64,000 nucleotides of DNA from Mycobacterium colombiense (GTDB lineage: Bacteria; Actinomycetota; Actinomycetes; Mycobacteriales; Mycobacteriaceae), in NCBI RefSeq assembly GCF_003284975.1, contig NZ_QMEU01000012.1, positions 1 through 64,000 on the forward strand, in the 5' to 3' direction. Below, piece by piece: positions 11,701 through 20,256 of this stretch; within the stretch, counting starts at the first letter, position 1; every line of letters starts with the position of its first letter. The notes beneath the pieces were generated by a model. That model saw nothing but the letters and a program-made list of their open reading frames with translations. It had not been told where the DNA came from and ran no database searches. The translations under genes were made by a program, and so were the position numbers.

Positions 11701-14700
11701 TCGGCGGTGCAAAGCCGCTGCACCTGTTCCTCGACGTCGCCGTCGCGGATCTCGACATGCTGATAGGCGAGGTCGGGAGCGGCGGGGATGATCTGCACGG
11801 GATCGCCGAAGTCCGAACGGAATCGGGCGGCCAGGTTGGGGTGGCGGGTGACGACGGTATGCAGGGCACGCTGCAGTCGGTGCGCATCGAGGGCGCCGCG
11901 CAGCGTGATGTTCAGCTGGACGGCATACACGTCGGCGTCGCCCCGGCCGGCGGTCGCATGGAACAGCAGTCCCTGCTGCAGCGGGGTCAGCGGCAGGATG
12001 TCGGCGACGTCGTATTGCCGTTCGAGTTGGTCGATCTGCTGCTGGCTGAGCCTGGCGAGGGCGATGTCCGACGGGGTCAAGCCGCCGCCACCGCGCCGGA
12101 CCAGGGCGCAGATGCCGACCAGTGCCTCAAACCACAACCGGCTCAGCCGCTTTGCCTCGCCACGGGTCAGCGCCGAGGGTGCCCACGTCCAGTTCGCCTG
12201 CAACTGGGGGCCGTCGTCGGTATCCATGGTGCCCGCATTGAGCTCCAGCGTGTGCGGCAGCGGCAGCGCCAGCGCCGCTGCCGCCGCACTCAACGATGGA
12301 CTGTTCGGGCTCGGGCGCCACCATTCGTCGGACAACCCGGCGGTTCCACCGCCGACGCGACCCAGATAGTTGAACCCGATGCCCGGATCCAAACCAGCCA
12401 GTGCCACTTCGGGATTCAGGTAGCGCAACAGCCCGTAGGTCATACCGTTCGGCAGGGCGCGCAGTTGCTCCTTGGCGTCCTTGATCACCGCGCTCAGCGC
12501 GGCGTCACCGACCCTCACTCGTCCCCAGTCCAGGCCGGGGATGTCCAGGGCGACCGGGTGTTTGGCGGTGAACCAGCCCACGGTGCGGGAGAGATCGACG
12601 TTCGGGCCCAGCTCTTCACCGCGCCCGTGGCCCTCGACGTCGATGCCGATGGGGTTCACCGTGCCGGAGAATTCGGTGATCGCCATCGCGAAGGCGATCA
12701 GCAGGATGTCCTGCACCCCGGCGTGGAACGCCGCGGGCACCTCTCCCAGCAACGACCGGGTCGTCTCGACGTCCAGCGACGCCGACAACTGCCCCGCGGT
12801 CGCGTAGGTGTCCTCGGGCCGCGCCGGCGGCAACAGCGTCGGTGTCTGCTCGATGCGCCGCCACGCGTCTGCCTGGTCGAGCACCGCCGCGCTGCGGGCG
12901 TAGTCGGCCAGCAGCGACGACCACCGGGCGAACGAGGTCCCGCCTGCGGGCAGTTCGATCGGGTGGCCGCTGTGGTGCTGCGCCCAGGCGACGTTGATGT
13001 CCTCGATCAGCGTCCGCCAGGACACGGCGTCGACGGCCAGGTGATGAACGATCAATGCCAATTGGTTTGTCGCGCAGGCCCATACCGCGCTCAGCAGCAC
13101 GCCGGCGCCGGGGTTCAGTCGCGCCCGCGCTTGGCTGAACGCCGCATCGGAGAGCACGTCCACGGTCCGCAAGCAGGCGCGGGCGTCCACCGCACCCACC
13201 TCGGGCACCTGCAGGGACCAGTCGCCCGCCCCGTCGTCGTTGACGCAGAGCCGCAGCATGGGGTGCCGGTCCAGCAGTGCCTGCAGTACCACCGGTACGT
13301 CGGCCTGACCAACGCCCGCCGGTGCCGCCAGCACCATCGTCTGGTTGAACTGCTCGATGGGGCCGTCCATGTTCTGCAACCACCGCATGATCGGGGTGGC
13401 CACCACCGGTCCGGTCCCGTCGTCGGCCGCGTCATTTTCGGCGGAGACCAGCGTGACGACCCGCGCCAGCCGGGCCACCGTCTGTTCGACGAAAACGTCA
13501 CGCGGCCGGCACATTACGCCGGCGGCGCGGGCCCGGGCGACCACCTGCATCGACAGGATGCTGTCGCCGCCCAGGTCGAAGAACGAATCGTCCACGCCGA
13601 CTCGCTCGAGCCCGAGGGCCTGGGCGTAGATGCCGGCCAGGATCTCCTCGATCGCGTCGGCGGGGGCGCGGTAGGCCTTCGAGCCGTAATCCGGGGCGGG
13701 CAAGGCGCGGGTATCGAGTTTGCCGTTGACGGTCAGCGGCAGCGCGTCGAGCGTCACGACGGCAGCCGGCACCATGTAGGCCGGCAACCGCTCGGCGAGC
13801 CGCGATCGCACTTCGGCCGGGTCCGCCGTCCCGGTGACGTACCCCACCAGCCGCACGGTCGCGGAGTGGTCTTCGCGGGCGATCACCGCGGCCTGCTCGA
13901 CGCCGTCCAATTCGGTGAGCGCGGACTGTATTTCACCGAGCTCGATGCGGTAGCCACGGATCTTGACTTGTTCGTCGGCGCGCCCGAGGTATTCGAGCTG
14001 CTCGTCGGCGCCCCACCGCACCAGGTCACCGGTGCGATACATGCGCGCGCCGGGCCCACCGAACGGGCATGCCACGAACCGCGATGCCGTCAAACCGGCG
14101 CGGCCCAGATAACCGGCGGCCACCCCACGGCCCGCGATGTACAACTCCCCCACCACACCGGGCGGCACCGGGCGCAACCGGTGGTCCAGTGCGAACAGCG
14201 CGGCGCCGGGCACCGGCGAACCGATCGGCACCACGTCGAGATCAGCCGTCAGCGGCGCGGTCATCGCCGCATACATGGTGGTCTCCGTCGGGCCGTATTG
14301 GTTGATCATCACCCGTCCGGGCGCCCACCGATCCATCACCTCGACGGGGCACGGTTCGCCGCCGACGATCAGCGCCACCGATTCCAGGCCGTCGGTCGCC
14401 AGCGCCGCCACCGCCGACGGGGTCTGGCTCAACACCTCAACACCTTCGGCAATCAGCAAGTCGCGCAGGTCTTCCGGAGACCTGACCACCTGATCGGGCA
14501 CGACGACGAGGCGTCCGCCGCGCAGCAGCGGGCCGAAAAGTTCCCACACGGAAAAATCAAAGGCCAGGGAATGACAGTGGCTCCATACCCGCCCCAGGCC
14601 CAGTTCGGGATCCAGCGACAGCAACAGTTGGGTGACGTTGTGGTGGGTGACCGCGACACCCTTGGGGGCGCCCGTGGTTCCCGAGGTGTAGATGACGTAC

Positions 14701-17700
14701 GCGATGTTGTCCGCCGCCGGCGCAGGCAATCCCGTGGTGGGTTGGACGCGCACGGCGGGGTCGTCGATGTCGATGACCGGTCCGCACCGGGGCAGATCGG
14801 CGCGGATCTCGGCAGTGCTGATCGTCGCGATCGGTGCGGCATCGGTGAGCATGAATTCGATGCGGGCCGACGGTAGCGCCGAGTCGATCGGCACATACGC
14901 CGCCCCGGTCTTGAGGACCGCGAGGATCGCCACGATCGCCCCGGCCGACCGGGGCATCGCCACCGCGACCCGCTGGCCGGGGCCCGCGCCGCGGCCGATC
15001 AGTATGCGCGCCAACTGGTTAGCCGACGCGTCGACCTCGCGGTAGGTCCACGACCACCGGCCGCAGGTGATCGCCGCCGCCGCGGGCGCGTGAGTCACCT
15101 GTTCGTCGAAGAGTGCCGGGATGGACACCGGACCGGTCACCGGCTGGGTCAACACCGCGCGGTTGTTGATCGCATCGAGGCGGTCGCGCTCCGATTCGGC
15201 GAGGACGCCGATCGTCGACAGCGCCCGGTCGGGATCGGCGGTCATGGCCGAAAGCACTTGCCGCAGCCGGGCGATCATCGTCTCGATGCTGGGCGCGTCG
15301 AAGACGTCGGTGCGGAACTCCACCCGTCCGGTGATGCCGGCGGGCCAGCCGTCTTCTCCCCAATGTTCGGCGAGCGAGAAGACCAGATCCATCCGGGCGA
15401 CCTGGGTCTCCAGGGCCAGCGGCGTGACCTGTATATCGCCCAGATTCAGGTCGACGGGCTGGTTGTTCTGCCAGGCCAACATCACCTGGACCAGCGGGTG
15501 GTGGGCGAGGTCCCGGGTGGGGTTGAGCCGTTCGACGAGCACTTCGAAGGGCACGTCCTGGTGTTCGTAGGCCGCCAGGCTGCGTTGCCGAACCCGGGCC
15601 AGCAGTTCGGCGACGCTGGGATCGCCGCCGAGGTCCACGCGCAGCACCAGGGTGTTGACGAAGAAGCCCACCACGTCGTCGAGCGCGGGATCGGCGCGTC
15701 CGGCGATCGGAAAGCCCACGGCGACATCGGAACTCGCGCTCAGGCTGGACAGCAGCACGGCAAGGCCGGCCTGCACAACCATGAAACTGGTCACGTGGTG
15801 GCCTCGCGCCAGGTCGGCGATATGTTGCTGAAGGTCGGCCGGCCACTGCACGGCCACGCTGGCCCCGCGGTAATCGGCCACCAGGGGATACGGCCGGTCG
15901 GTGGGCAACTCGACGCGTTCCGGTAACCCGGCCAGGGCTTGTTCCCAGTAGGCGAGCTGCCTGGCGATGGGGCTGTCCGGGTCGTCGAGGTCGCCGAATT
16001 GCGCACGCTGCCACAGCGTGTAGTCCACGTATTGCACCGGCAGCGGCGCCCAGTCCGGCACCCGGCCGGCGCGGCGGCTGGCATAGGCCGTCCCGAGGTC
16101 GCGCACCAGCGGGGTCAGCGACCACCCGTCCGCGGCGATGTGGTGGGCCACCGCCACCAGGACGTGCTCATCGTCGCCGGTGTGGAAAAGCCATGCCCGC
16201 AAGGGCAATTCGTCGGTTAGATCGAAGGTGTAGCGCGCGGCCTCGTGGGTGGCCTCCGCCAGCCAGGAGGCCGGCCACCGGGTGGCGTCGACGACCTGCC
16301 AGCCGACCTCGCTGCGCTCGGGCGGAACGACCACCTGTTGCGGCGTGCCTTCGGGCGCGAGGAACAGGGTCCGCAGGCTTTCGTGGCGGCCCACCACGTC
16401 GGCCAGGGCCGCCCCCATCACCTCAGCATCCACCGGCCCGCTCAGCTTCAAGGCGACCGCCATGTTGTACACCGGCGACGGGCCCTGGAACTGGTCGATG
16501 AACCACAAGCGCGACTGGGCGAACGACAAGGGCACCAGCGCCGGCCGTTCGGCGGGCGCCAAGCGGTCGGTGCGACCGGCGCCGGCCTGCACGTGGGGGG
16601 CAAGTTGTGCGACGGTGGGTGCTTCGAACAGGGATCGGACGTTGAGGCCGGCGTCGAGTTCGGCGTTGACGGCCGAGACGAGCCGCATCGCCGATAGTGA
16701 GTCGCCGCCGAGGAGAAAGAAGGAGTCGTCGATCCCGACGCGTTCGACACCCAGGATCTGGGCGTAGATGCCGGCCAGGATCTCCTCGAGGACGGTCCGC
16801 GGCGCGCGGTAGTCATCGCCCTGGTAATCCGGGGCGGGCAACGCGCGGGTGTCGAGTTTGCCGTTGAGTGTCAACGGCAACGCCTCGAGCACCACCACCG
16901 CCGCGGGCACCATATAGGCAGGGAGCCGCTGACCCAACCGGGCCCGAATATCGGCGGGGTCAGCGGCTCCGGTCACATAGCCGACCAGACGCCTCTGGCC
17001 GGCCTGGTCTTCACGAACCAGCACCGCCGCCTGTTCAACGCCGTCCAAATCGGCGAGAGCGGTGCGGATCTCGCCCAACTCGATGCGATACCCACGCACC
17101 TTGACCTGCTCATCGGCACGCCCCAGATACCGCAACTGCCCATCGGGACCCCAGCACACCAGATCCCCGGTGCGATACATGCGCTGGCCCATCACACCGA
17201 ACGGGCACGCCACAAACCGCGACGCGGTCAGCCCAGGACGGCGCCAATACCCGACACCCACCCCCGCCCCGGCCACATACAACTCCCCCACCACACCCGC
17301 GGGCACCGGGCGCAGCCATTCGTCGAGCACGAAAAACGCCGCACGGGTCACCGGTGAGCCGATCGGCGCCACCCCCGACCCCGCCTGCAACGGGGCGCTC
17401 TTGCACGCCCACATGGTCGTTTCGGTGGGCCCATACACGTTGACCATCACCCGCCCCGGCGCCCACCGCTCCACCAACTCCGGCGGACACGGCTCGGCAC
17501 CGACCACCAACGCCGTGCAACCCAAGCCCTGGGCCGACAGCATCCCGGCCGCCGACGGCGTCTGGGTCAACACCGTCACACCCTCACCCACCAACAGGGC
17601 GTGGAACTCCTCGGGCGAGCGGGCCACCGCGCCGGGGACCACGACGAGGCGCCCGCCGTGCAGCAGCGCCCCCCAGATCTCCCACACCGAGAAATCAAAG

Positions 17701-19637
17701 GCATACGAGTGAACCTGCGTCCACACCTGCCCGGCCGACAAGGCGAACCCGAGCCGCAGGTCATCGAAGAGCTGCGCAACGTTGTGATGGGTCACCGCAA
17801 CACCTTTGGGCACACCCGTGGTCCCCGACGTATACATCACATGCGCCACATCAACCGGCGCCGGCGCCGGCGGCGGGGTGCCCGGCCGGGCCGCGACCGC
17901 CGGGTCGGCCACGTCGATCACGATCAGGTCGAAGCCATCGAACGTGTCGGCCAGCTCCGCGCTGGTTACCGCCACCCTCGGGGCGGCATCGGCCAGCATG
18001 AACTCCACCCGCGCGCCCGGCAGCGCCGGGTCGATCGGCAGATACGCCGCCCCGGACTTGAGCACCGCCACGATCGCCACGATCGCCTCGGCCGAGCGCG
18101 ACAACAGCAGCGCCACAACCCCACCCGGGCCCGCACCGGACTCGACCAGCAGATGCGCCAACCGATTGGCCGCCTCGTCAAGCTCCCGATAGGACATGGA
18201 CCGGTCCTCAAACGTCACCGCCACCGCGTCCGGAGTCCGCGCCACCTGCGCGGCGAACAACCCCACCACCGACACCGGCACCACCGGGTCGGCCAGCACG
18301 GCCTCGTTGCCCCACGCGGCCAGCCGGGCGTACTCGGCGGTGTCGAGCACATCCAGCGCCAGCAGCGGCCGGGTCGGGTCGGCCGTCATCGCGACCAGTA
18401 GCCGTTGCAGTAGTGCGGCGAGGTCGGGGGCGTCGAAGCCGGACCAGGGTGCCCACCTGCCCGCGGTGCTGAGGAAGAGTTCGTCGCCGTCACTGGTGAA
18501 GATGAGGCCGAAGCCGTCCGCCTGACCGGAATTCGTGTAGGAGGCCGAGGCCGTGACACCGCCGAAGGGCAACGTGAACGTCGACGGGATGAAGTTGACG
18601 CTGACCCGCTCCGGCGACTTTGTCAGGCCGCGGACCTTGCGCTCGAGCGCGTGTACCGGGAATCGCTGGTGCACTACCGCCGCGTCGATGCGCGCCTCGA
18701 CGTGCTTGCAGAATTCGGCGACCGTCGATGCCGGTGCGGCGGTGAGCACCAGCGGCACCACGCCGGCAACCATGCCGGGCAGCGTCTTCAACTCCGGGCG
18801 CACGCGGCGGCTGACCGGGAAATCGAGCACCACCTCCGGGCCGTCGGGGGACCAGCCGCGGACCAACAGGGCACAGGCCGCGGTGATGACCGACGTCTGG
18901 GATACGCCCCACACGTCGCAGAACCGGTGCACCCGGCGCACCACCGCGGGGTCCAGCGCCACCGGAGCCGACGGCCACGGGTTACGCTCCCCCGCGCCGT
19001 CGGGGATGCGGGGTTGCCCGTCGCGTTCGGGCGGCAGGTTCGCCAGCCAGTAGGCCTCGTCATCCCGGTACTCGGCGGAGGCCTCGTAGCGAGCTTCGCA
19101 GTCGACCAGCTCGCGCAGGGAGCCGAAGACCGCCGTCGGGATGGGTCCGGCGGACACGATCGCGGAGTAGATGGAGGCGATCCGATGGCCGACCAGCCCG
19201 ACGCCGGTCCCGTCGATCACGATGTGGTGGCAGCAGGCGAACAAGAAGTACTCGTCGCGCCGGGTCTGAAAGAGAACGAACTTGAACAGCGGCCCGGTGA
19301 GCGGCATGCGTGTTCGCTGGATGGCCAACGCTCTGCGCCGGGCTTCTTCGACGGGCTCGGGCAGGTCGCTCAGGTTGTCGAACGTCAGCTCGACGTTCGG
19401 GTCGTCGATCGGGCGCTGGAACACCCCGCCGTCGACCTCGACGAAGGCGACCCTGGTCGGTTCCGCTTCATGCACGGCTTGCCGGATCGCCCACTGCAGG
19501 GCGTCGCGCTGGACCGTGCCGTTGATCCGCACGAACAGCCCCAGCTGCCACTCCGTGTCGGAGTGACCCGTCTGCTGCGCAAGCCATAGGTCTAGCTGTC
19601 CGCGAGTGAGCGGAAGCGTCCGGCCGTCAAGCTCCAT
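1296..19637 (-). CDS. Five-module non-ribosomal peptide synthetase with terminal reductase (lipopentapeptide synthetase, product unknown)
   Basis: About 6,113 residues. Domain order with approximate landmark residues: starter C (HHIVIDG 136), A1 (600), T1 (975); C (HHIAADGWS 1164), A2 (1649), T2 (2020), E ([10 protein letters not shown] 2197); C (HHIVMDGWS 2678), A3 (3135), T3 (3507); C (HHIAADGGS 3696), A4 (4181), T4 (4567); C (HHIAADGWS 4757), A5 (5242), T5 (5617); NAD(P)H reductase (TGATGFLG 5718, YGNSK 5885). The starter C resembles that of Mps1, implying N-acylation; the reductase implies release as aldehyde or alcohol. One E domain predicts a D residue at position 2. I chose ATG 19637 ([16 protein letters not shown]) because it matches the Mps1 start [16 protein letters not shown] and has GGGGAG just upstream; the frame stays open to 19748. 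No frameshift seen. No N-methylation domain. It is not part of canonical GPL synthesis as I know it. Confidence 0.95.
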   Translation of the reverse strand: MELDGRTLPLTRGQLDLWLAQQTGHSDTEWQLGLFVRINGTVQRDALQWAIRQAVHEAEPTRVAFVEVDGGVFQRPIDDPNVELTFDNLSDLPEPVEEARRRALAIQRTRMPLTGPLFKFVLFQTRRDEYFLFACCHHIVIDGTGVGLVGHRIASIYSAIVSAGPIPTAVFGSLRELVDCEARYEASAEYRDDEAYWLANLPPERDGQPRIPDGAGERNPWPSAPVALDPAVVRRVHRFCDVWGVSQTSVITAACALLVRGWSPDGPEVVLDFPVSRRVRPELKTLPGMVAGVVPLVLTAAPASTVAEFCKHVEARIDAAVVHQRFPVHALERKVRGLTKSPERVSVNFIPSTFTLPFGGVTASASYTNSGQADGFGLIFTSDGDELFLSTAGRWAPWSGFDAPDLAALLQRLLVAMTADPTRPLLALDVLDTAEYARLAAWGNEAVLADPVVPVSVVGLFAAQVARTPDAVAVTFEDRSMSYRELDEAANRLAHLLVESGAGPGGVVALLLSRSAEAIVAIVAVLKSGAAYLPIDPALPGARVEFMLADAAPRVAVTSAELADTFDGFDLIVIDVADPAVAARPGTPPPAPAPVDVAHVMYTSGTTGVPKGVAVTHHNVAQLFDDLRLGFALSAGQVWTQVHSYAFDFSVWEIWGALLHGGRLVVVPGAVARSPEEFHALLVGEGVTVLTQTPSAAGMLSAQGLGCTALVVGAEPCPPELVERWAPGRVMVNVYGPTETTMWACKSAPLQAGSGVAPIGSPVTRAAFFVLDEWLRPVPAGVVGELYVAGAGVGVGYWRRPGLTASRFVACPFGVMGQRMYRTGDLVCWGPDGQLRYLGRADEQVKVRGYRIELGEIRTALADLDGVEQAAVLVREDQAGQRRLVGYVTGAADPADIRARLGQRLPAYMVPAAVVVLEALPLTLNGKLDTRALPAPDYQGDDYRAPRTVLEEILAGIYAQILGVERVGIDDSFFLLGGDSLSAMRLVSAVNAELDAGLNVRSLFEAPTVAQLAPHVQAGAGRTDRLAPAERPALVPLSFAQSRLWFIDQFQGPSPVYNMAVALKLSGPVDAEVMGAALADVVGRHESLRTLFLAPEGTPQQVVVPPERSEVGWQVVDATRWPASWLAEATHEAARYTFDLTDELPLRAWLFHTGDDEHVLVAVAHHIAADGWSLTPLVRDLGTAYASRRAGRVPDWAPLPVQYVDYTLWQRAQFGDLDDPDSPIARQLAYWEQALAGLPERVELPTDRPYPLVADYRGASVAVQWPADLQQHIADLARGHHVTSFMVVQAGLAVLLSSLSASSDVAVGFPIAGRADPALDDVVGFFVNTLVLRVDLGGDPSVAELLARVRQRSLAAYEHQDVPFEVLVERLNPTRDLAHHPLVQVMLAWQNNQPVDLNLGDIQVTPLALETQVARMDLVFSLAEHWGEDGWPAGITGRVEFRTDVFDAPSIETMIARLRQVLSAMTADPDRALSTIGVLAESERDRLDAINNRAVLTQPVTGPVSIPALFDEQVTHAPAAAAITCGRWSWTYREVDASANQLARILIGRGAGPGQRVAVAMPRSAGAIVAILAVLKTGAAYVPIDSALPSARIEFMLTDAAPIATISTAEIRADLPRCGPVIDIDDPAVRVQPTTGLPAPAADNIAYVIYTSGTTGAPKGVAVTHHNVTQLLLSLDPELGLGRVWSHCHSLAFDFSVWELFGPLLRGGRLVVVPDQVVRSPEDLRDLLIAEGVEVLSQTPSAVAALATDGLESVALIVGGEPCPVEVMDRWAPGRVMINQYGPTETTMYAAMTAPLTADLDVVPIGSPVPGAALFALDHRLRPVPPGVVGELYIAGRGVAAGYLGRAGLTASRFVACPFGGPGARMYRTGDLVRWGADEQLEYLGRADEQVKIRGYRIELGEIQSALTELDGVEQAAVIAREDHSATVRLVGYVTGTADPAEVRSRLAERLPAYMVPAAVVTLDALPLTVNGKLDTRALPAPDYGSKAYRAPADAIEEILAGIYAQALGLERVGVDDSFFDLGGDSILSMQVVARARAAGVMCRPRDVFVEQTVARLARVVTLVSAENDAADDGTGPVVATPIMRWLQNMDGPIEQFNQTMVLAAPAGVGQADVPVVLQALLDRHPMLRLCVNDDGAGDWSLQVPEVGAVDARACLRTVDVLSDAAFSQARARLNPGAGVLLSAVWACATNQLALIVHHLAVDAVSWRTLIEDINVAWAQHHSGHPIELPAGGTSFARWSSLLADYARSAAVLDQADAWRRIEQTPTLLPPARPEDTYATAGQLSASLDVETTRSLLGEVPAAFHAGVQDILLIAFAMAITEFSGTVNPIGIDVEGHGRGEELGPNVDLSRTVGWFTAKHPVALDIPGLDWGRVRVGDAALSAVIKDAKEQLRALPNGMTYGLLRYLNPEVALAGLDPGIGFNYLGRVGGGTAGLSDEWWRPSPNSPSLSAAAAALALPLPHTLELNAGTMDTDDGPQLQANWTWAPSALTRGEAKRLSRLWFEALVGICALVRRGGGGLTPSDIALARLSQQQIDQLERQYDVADILPLTPLQQGLLFHATAGRGDADVYAVQLNITLRGALDAHRLQRALHTVVTRHPNLAARFRSDFGDPVQIIPAAPDLAYQHVEIRDGDVEEQVQRLCTAERVAARKLGEDPPLRAALIRTADHEHRFLLTVHHIVMDGWSLPILLQEIFACYYGSRLPTVLPYREFLTWLADRDVAAARQAWCAALDGFDTPTLVGTAGRIELGPRAVATLRLTAETTSALGELARSCRTTVYTVLQAAWAQLLMWQTGQRDVVFGTAVSGRPADLPGAESMVGLLINTVPVRARVTAATTVADLLGQLQRAHNDTLEHQHLALNEIHRITGHDQLFDSLLVYENYPVDATTLSAAHDVTATEFTSHEYNHYPLSLQAVPGEELRLRVEFDTDVFDPARIDTLTTRLHRLLVAMAADPARPLLSVDALDGGEHARLADWGNRAALTGGAAAPLSLPALFATQVTRSPDAVAVTFEGRTITYRALDEASNRLAHLLVDHGIGPGHVVALLFSRSAEAIVAILAALKAGAAYLPIDPALPPARIEFMIDDTAPTVALSTTGLCSRLAGSGLPVIDIDAAAVHDHSSTALPAPAPDNVAYIIYTSGTTGVPKGVAVTHRNVAQLLESLHAALPEAGVWSQCHSYGFDVSIQEIWGALAGGGRLVIVPEQVTRSPDELHAVLIAESVTVLSQTPSALAALSPQGLHTALIIGGEPCPAALADPWAPGRVMINAYGPTETTVDVVLSAPLAADTGAPPLGSPVAGAALFVLDAWLRPAPAGVVGELYVAGAGVAVGYPRRAGLTASRFVACPFGGTGTRMYRTGDLVRWGPDGQLHYAGRADEQVKIRGHRIELGEITSALAELDGLKQAAVIAREDRLGEKRLVAYHTGTADPVEIRAQLAARLPAYMVPSAVVAIEAMPLTPNGKIDARALPAPDYAAGEYRAPATPVEEILANIYARVLGLERVGVDDSFFDLGGDSLSAMRAIATINTTLDAGIGVRMLFEAPTVGELAARVGAGGGRLDGLVAHQRPAVLPLSFAQSRLWFIDQLHGPSPVYNMAAALRLSGRLDATALAAALRDVVARHESLRTVFAAIEGIPQQVVLPPERADLPWQDVDATGWSPARLEDAIRDTARHTFDLAIEIPLCAKLFRLEDEEHVLVAVVHHIAADGGSLPPLVRDLALSYASRAAGQAPDWGPLPVQYADYTLWQRARFGDLEDPDSPIAKQLAYWERALAGLPERLELPTDRPYPAVADYRGASVAVDWPAELQQRIRALADAHNATSFMVVQAALAVLLAKVSASSDVAVGFPIAGRRDPALDDVVGFFVNTLVLRVDVGADPTIAELLAQVRRRSLAAYEHQDVPFEALVERLNPTRSLAHHPLVQVMLAWQNHEPTDLSLGDLRVTPLPVDTRTARTDLAWSLAERWTSDGRPAGIGGAVEFRADVFDTDTVQTLIERLRRVLAAMTADPARRLSSIDLLDGDEHARLHAIGNRAALTRQAGGPSSIPALFADQVARDPMAVALTCGGLSMTYRELDAAANRLAHRLIDEGCGSGQCVAVLMERSAHAVVAILAVLKTGAAYLPIDPAVPQQRIGFMLTDAAPVAAITTTNLRSRLDGCGVAIIDVDGPAVHTGPGSALTAPEPADIAYLIYTSGTTGAPKGVAVTHGNVTELLASMNGRLTSPTGVWSQCHSLAFDFSVWEIFGALLSGGRLLIVPDDVVRSPEDLRALLIDEDVSVLSQTPSAFFALQGADASRSAHQFTPRTVVFGGEALLPQRLGKWLHNHPRRPGLINMYGITETTVHASFREICDADIDGHVSPIGKPLAHLAFFVLDPWLRSVPAGVPGELYVAGSGVAAGYLGRAGLTASRFVACPFGGTGTRMYRTGDVVRWGPDGQLHYLGRADEQVKIRGHRIELGEIHSALAELDGVKQAAVIAREDRPGEKRLVGYLTGTADPAEARARLAERLPAYMVPAAVVAVDAIPLTPNGKLDVRALPAPDYHVRDQYSAPATAVEQTMADIYAHVLGVDRVGIDDSFFDLGGDSLSAMRLVAEINAGLDVHLGVRALFEAPTIRRLAGRLGADGGGRLPLVAAARPAVVPLSFAQSRLWFIGQLHGPSPVHNMAIALQLHGRLDDEAFGAALADVVARHESLRTLFPAHEGIPQQLVVEAGEADFGWQISDARGWSAARLGKAIDTVVGHRFELATELPLRALLFRVNDNEYLLVAVLHHIAADGWSLTPLVRDLGEAYASRVAGQAPGWAPLPVQYVDYTLWQRAQFGELQDPHSLIAGQLRYWEHTLAGMPERLELPTDRPYPMVADFGGASVAVDWPAELQQRVRAVANTHNATSFMVVQAALAVLLAKVSASSDVAVGFPIAGRRDPALDDVVGFFVNTLVLRVDLTGDPTIAEVLAHVRARSLAAYEHQDVPFEVLVERLNPTRSLAHHPLVQVMLAWQNTDAAELSLGDVRVTPVPVETRTARMDLAWSLAERWTRDGQPAGIGGAVEFRTDVFDTATIEGLVCRLHRVLTAITADPAARLSSIDVLGADEHARLDAIGNRPALTREAHPPASIPEVFAEHVARAPEAVAVTDGACSWNYRELDESANRLAHLLIHHGAGPGRCVALLVERSARAVAAILAVLKTGAAYMPIDPALPAARIDFMLTDAEPTVVLTTAEYRSHAADLGPLVIEIDDPKIQHQPATPLPVPAPQAIAYTIYTSGTTGVPKGVAVTHGNATQLFASLGAAGLPAAPGKVWSQCHSLAFDFSVWEIFGALLHGGRVLVVPDEVVRSPKDLHALLVAERVDMLTQTPSEVGMLATEGLDSTVLAVAGEACPVEVVDRWAAGRVMVNVYGPTEITIVAAVSAPLTPGPEAPPIGSPVSGAALFVLDGCLRPVPAGVVGELYVAGAGVSTGYLGRAGLTASRFVACAFGGTGARMYRTGDLAWWGPDGQLRYVGRADEQVKIRGYRIELGEIQAALAGLAGVERALVIVREDRPGDKRLVGYVTGTANPAEIRTVLAERLPAYMVPSAVVVLPALPLTPSGKLDTRSLPAPDYGTDDYLAPATAVEEILAWLYAQVLGLERVGVSESFFDLGGDSLSAMRLVAAIYNALDVHLPVRAVFEAPSVRALSQQLNAEHGAAEGLRADFASVHGRDATEVYASDLTLDKFIDAPTLSTAPALPAPRGDVRTVLLTGATGFLGRYLVLQWLERLELADGKLICLVRATSDEDARRRLEKTFDSGDPALLRYFHELADDHLEVIAGDKGRANLGVDERTWQRLADTVDLIVDCAAVVNGVLPYSELFAPNVAGTAELIRLAVTTKLKPYTYVSTANVGDQIEPAAFTEDADVRTAGPIRTVDGSYGNGYGNSKWAGEVLLREANDLCGLPVSVFRCDMILADTTYRGQLNLSDMFTRMVHSVVASGVAPRSFYALDARGNRQRAHFDALPVEFVAEAIATLGAQVMDGFETYHVMNPHDDGIGLDEYVDWLIEAGYPIERVDDFTEWLQRMETALHALPERQRHQSVLQLLQLRNALHVPAADPARGCLGPTERFRAAVQEAKIGPDNDIPQISPSVIVKYVTDLELLGLL
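4864..5021. repeat. 158-bp near-identical stretch in C domain of synthetase module 5 (pair of 8050-8207)
   Basis: Aligned by hand with 8050-8207 (offset 3,186 bp), this differs at one base, c4938 versus t8124. The stretch encodes the LCL condensation segment around [20 protein letters not shown]. Flanking sequence on both sides is less similar, which fits recent gene conversion between modules 4 and 5. Confidence 0.85.
5765..8950 (-). other. Synthetase module 4: C-A-T, predicted threonine
   Basis: The pocket read by eye is D-F-W-S-V-G-M-V-H-K, the same ten residues as Mps1 module 2 and one or two away from the classical Thr code D-F-W-N-I-G-M-V-H-K. The loop [17 protein letters not shown] is shared with Mps1 module 2. 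The C domain has HHIAADGGS in place of the usual HHIAADGWS; the catalytic second His is kept. A Thr here would offer a hydroxyl for glycosylation, as alloThr does in GPLs (inference). Confidence 0.75.
8050..8207. repeat. 158-bp near-identical stretch in C domain of synthetase module 4 (pair of 4864-5021)
   Basis: Second copy of the stretch described at 4864-5021, with one mismatch counted by hand. Direct orientation, so recombination between the two would delete exactly one module. Confidence 0.85.
8950..12025 (-). other. Synthetase module 3: C-A-T, specificity unassigned
   Basis: C domain with [10 protein letters not shown] domain with YTSGTTG, T domain [10 protein letters not shown]. The pocket read by eye is D-V-Q-S-I-G-A-V-D-K. 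The D-V-Q opening recalls proline codes, but the remaining positions do not match, so I leave it open. Module limits are approximate. Confidence 0.7.
12025..16550 (-). other. Synthetase module 2: C-A-T-E, D-configured residue, specificity unassigned
   Basis: The only module of this protein with an epimerisation domain ([10 protein letters not shown], about residue 2197). Its T domain is of the E-partner kind ([10 protein letters not shown]), as in Mps1. The pocket read by eye is D-F-W-S-I-G-Q-M-Y-K, with no confident match. The next C domain starts [16 protein letters not shown], like the post-E C domains of Mps1 and Mps2, consistent with a D-to-L condensation. Confidence 0.75.
16550..19637 (-). 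other. Synthetase module 1: starter C-A-T, specificity unassigned
   Basis: The loading module of the five-module synthetase; boundaries are approximate. The starter C domain carries HHIVIDG and lacks an upstream T domain, as in lipopeptide synthetases that take an acyl donor. Aligned by eye to GrsA, the A-domain pocket reads D-F-W-T-V-G-V-M-W-K, which I do not recognise as a standard code; a hydrophobic residue is plausible but this is inference. Codon use in the A domain differs from the rest of the gene (see findings), suggesting a domain exchange. Confidence 0.75.
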
Positions 19638-19915
19638 CCATCTCCCCAACCACAGGGTGTTCCTTTCAACCCCCCGGTTGAGTGGGGCCGCTCGGGCAGG
19701 CGTTCGGGCCGTAGCCCGGTCCGCTGCTGCTCGAGGTAGCCCCGGCACTCGGCGCGGTCCACTTCGCGGCGCTTCACCCGGCGATCGGGAGCAGCGTCGG
19801 CAAAGACCGACCGCAACTTCGGTTGCCGCTCATCGTTGGCCGCGACGACTGGGCCGGGAAGCGCCGCCGCAACACGGTTGACGCTCGCCCACTCCGATGA
19901 CCTCGTAGTCAACAT
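19592..19915 (-). pseudogene. Degenerate mbtH copy upstream of the five-module synthetase
   Basis: An ATG-started open frame of 107 codons. Aligned without any gap from its first Met to the intact MbtH at 38197-38454, about 27 of the first 80 residues are identical, including NDE-Q--L---FAD (27-40), E-DRA-C--Y-EQ (51-63) and RP--L (69-73). The 13 bases before both ATGs match at 11 positions. MbtH hallmarks are gone: the NPFDDDNG stretch is replaced, and the tryptophans at positions 35, 45 and 65 are all Arg. The family's stop is also lost, so the frame runs on across the synthetase start at 19637. I read this as a former mbtH duplicated with the synthetase and then decayed. A diverged but working protein is less likely. 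The functional MbtH at 38454 could act in trans. Confidence 0.75.
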
Positions 19916-20204
19916 GAGTGCAACAGTTCGGAAATCTAGTAGAGGACCACCCCGTTGGTCCAGGGTTATCCAAACTTAATGTCCTGTGAATTGCCCAAAG
20001 TAATGGTTTTCACGCAACCTTCCGGCCTTGATGCATACCCCAAGTACTGGTTAAGATTGTCTCAACAACATACGGTATGGCATGTTTTCGGGGGGTTTCG
20101 GCGTTGGTCGCCACGCACTGCGGCATAGTCCGTTATCGCGGCGTTACAGGCGATCGGGTCCCCGCCGGCTGTACCCGGCCATCAAAGCGAATTGCGCGTG
20201 ACAC
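19916..20204. other. Intergenic region upstream of the five-module synthetase
   Basis: No coding potential recognised. It is more A/T-rich than its surroundings between about 19970 and 20080, as expected for a promoter serving the synthetase on the minus strand. A short hairpin GGACCA/TGGTCC lies at 19944-19961 and a palindrome at 20069-20079. No confident -35/-10 pair could be fixed by eye. Confidence 0.5.
20069..20079. promoter_or_regulatory. Palindrome CATAC-g-GTATG, possible operator
   Basis: A perfect 5+5 inverted repeat in the A/T-rich part of the gap before the five-module synthetase, on the promoter side of its start. The size and position suit a repressor half-site pair, but short palindromes occur by chance and no regulator gene is adjacent. 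Confidence 0.25.
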
Positions 20205-20239
20205 AAAAGCGGCGTGGCCCGGATGGACCACGCCGCTTT
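20205..20239 (-). terminator. Rho-independent-type terminator after mps2
   Basis: A perfect 12-bp stem (aaagcggcgtgg at 20206-20217, complement at 20228-20239) with a 10-base loop. Read on the minus strand it begins 18 bases after the mps2 stop and ends in TTTTGTG. It should end the mbtH-mps1-mps2 transcript and so separate it from the five-module synthetase. Confidence 0.8.
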
Positions 20240-20256
20240 CGGACTCCCCGAAGGAA

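Noticed and set aside
11562..14876. Open frame of about 1,100 codons on the plus strand
   Set aside because: Antisense shadow of modules 2-3 of the five-module synthetase.
1296..19637. Assignment as the M. avium subsp. paratuberculosis lipopentapeptide synthetase
   Set aside because: Same module count, but that product has D-Phe first, an N-methyl residue and a methyl ester. Here the only E is in module 2, there is no N-methylation domain and release is reductive.
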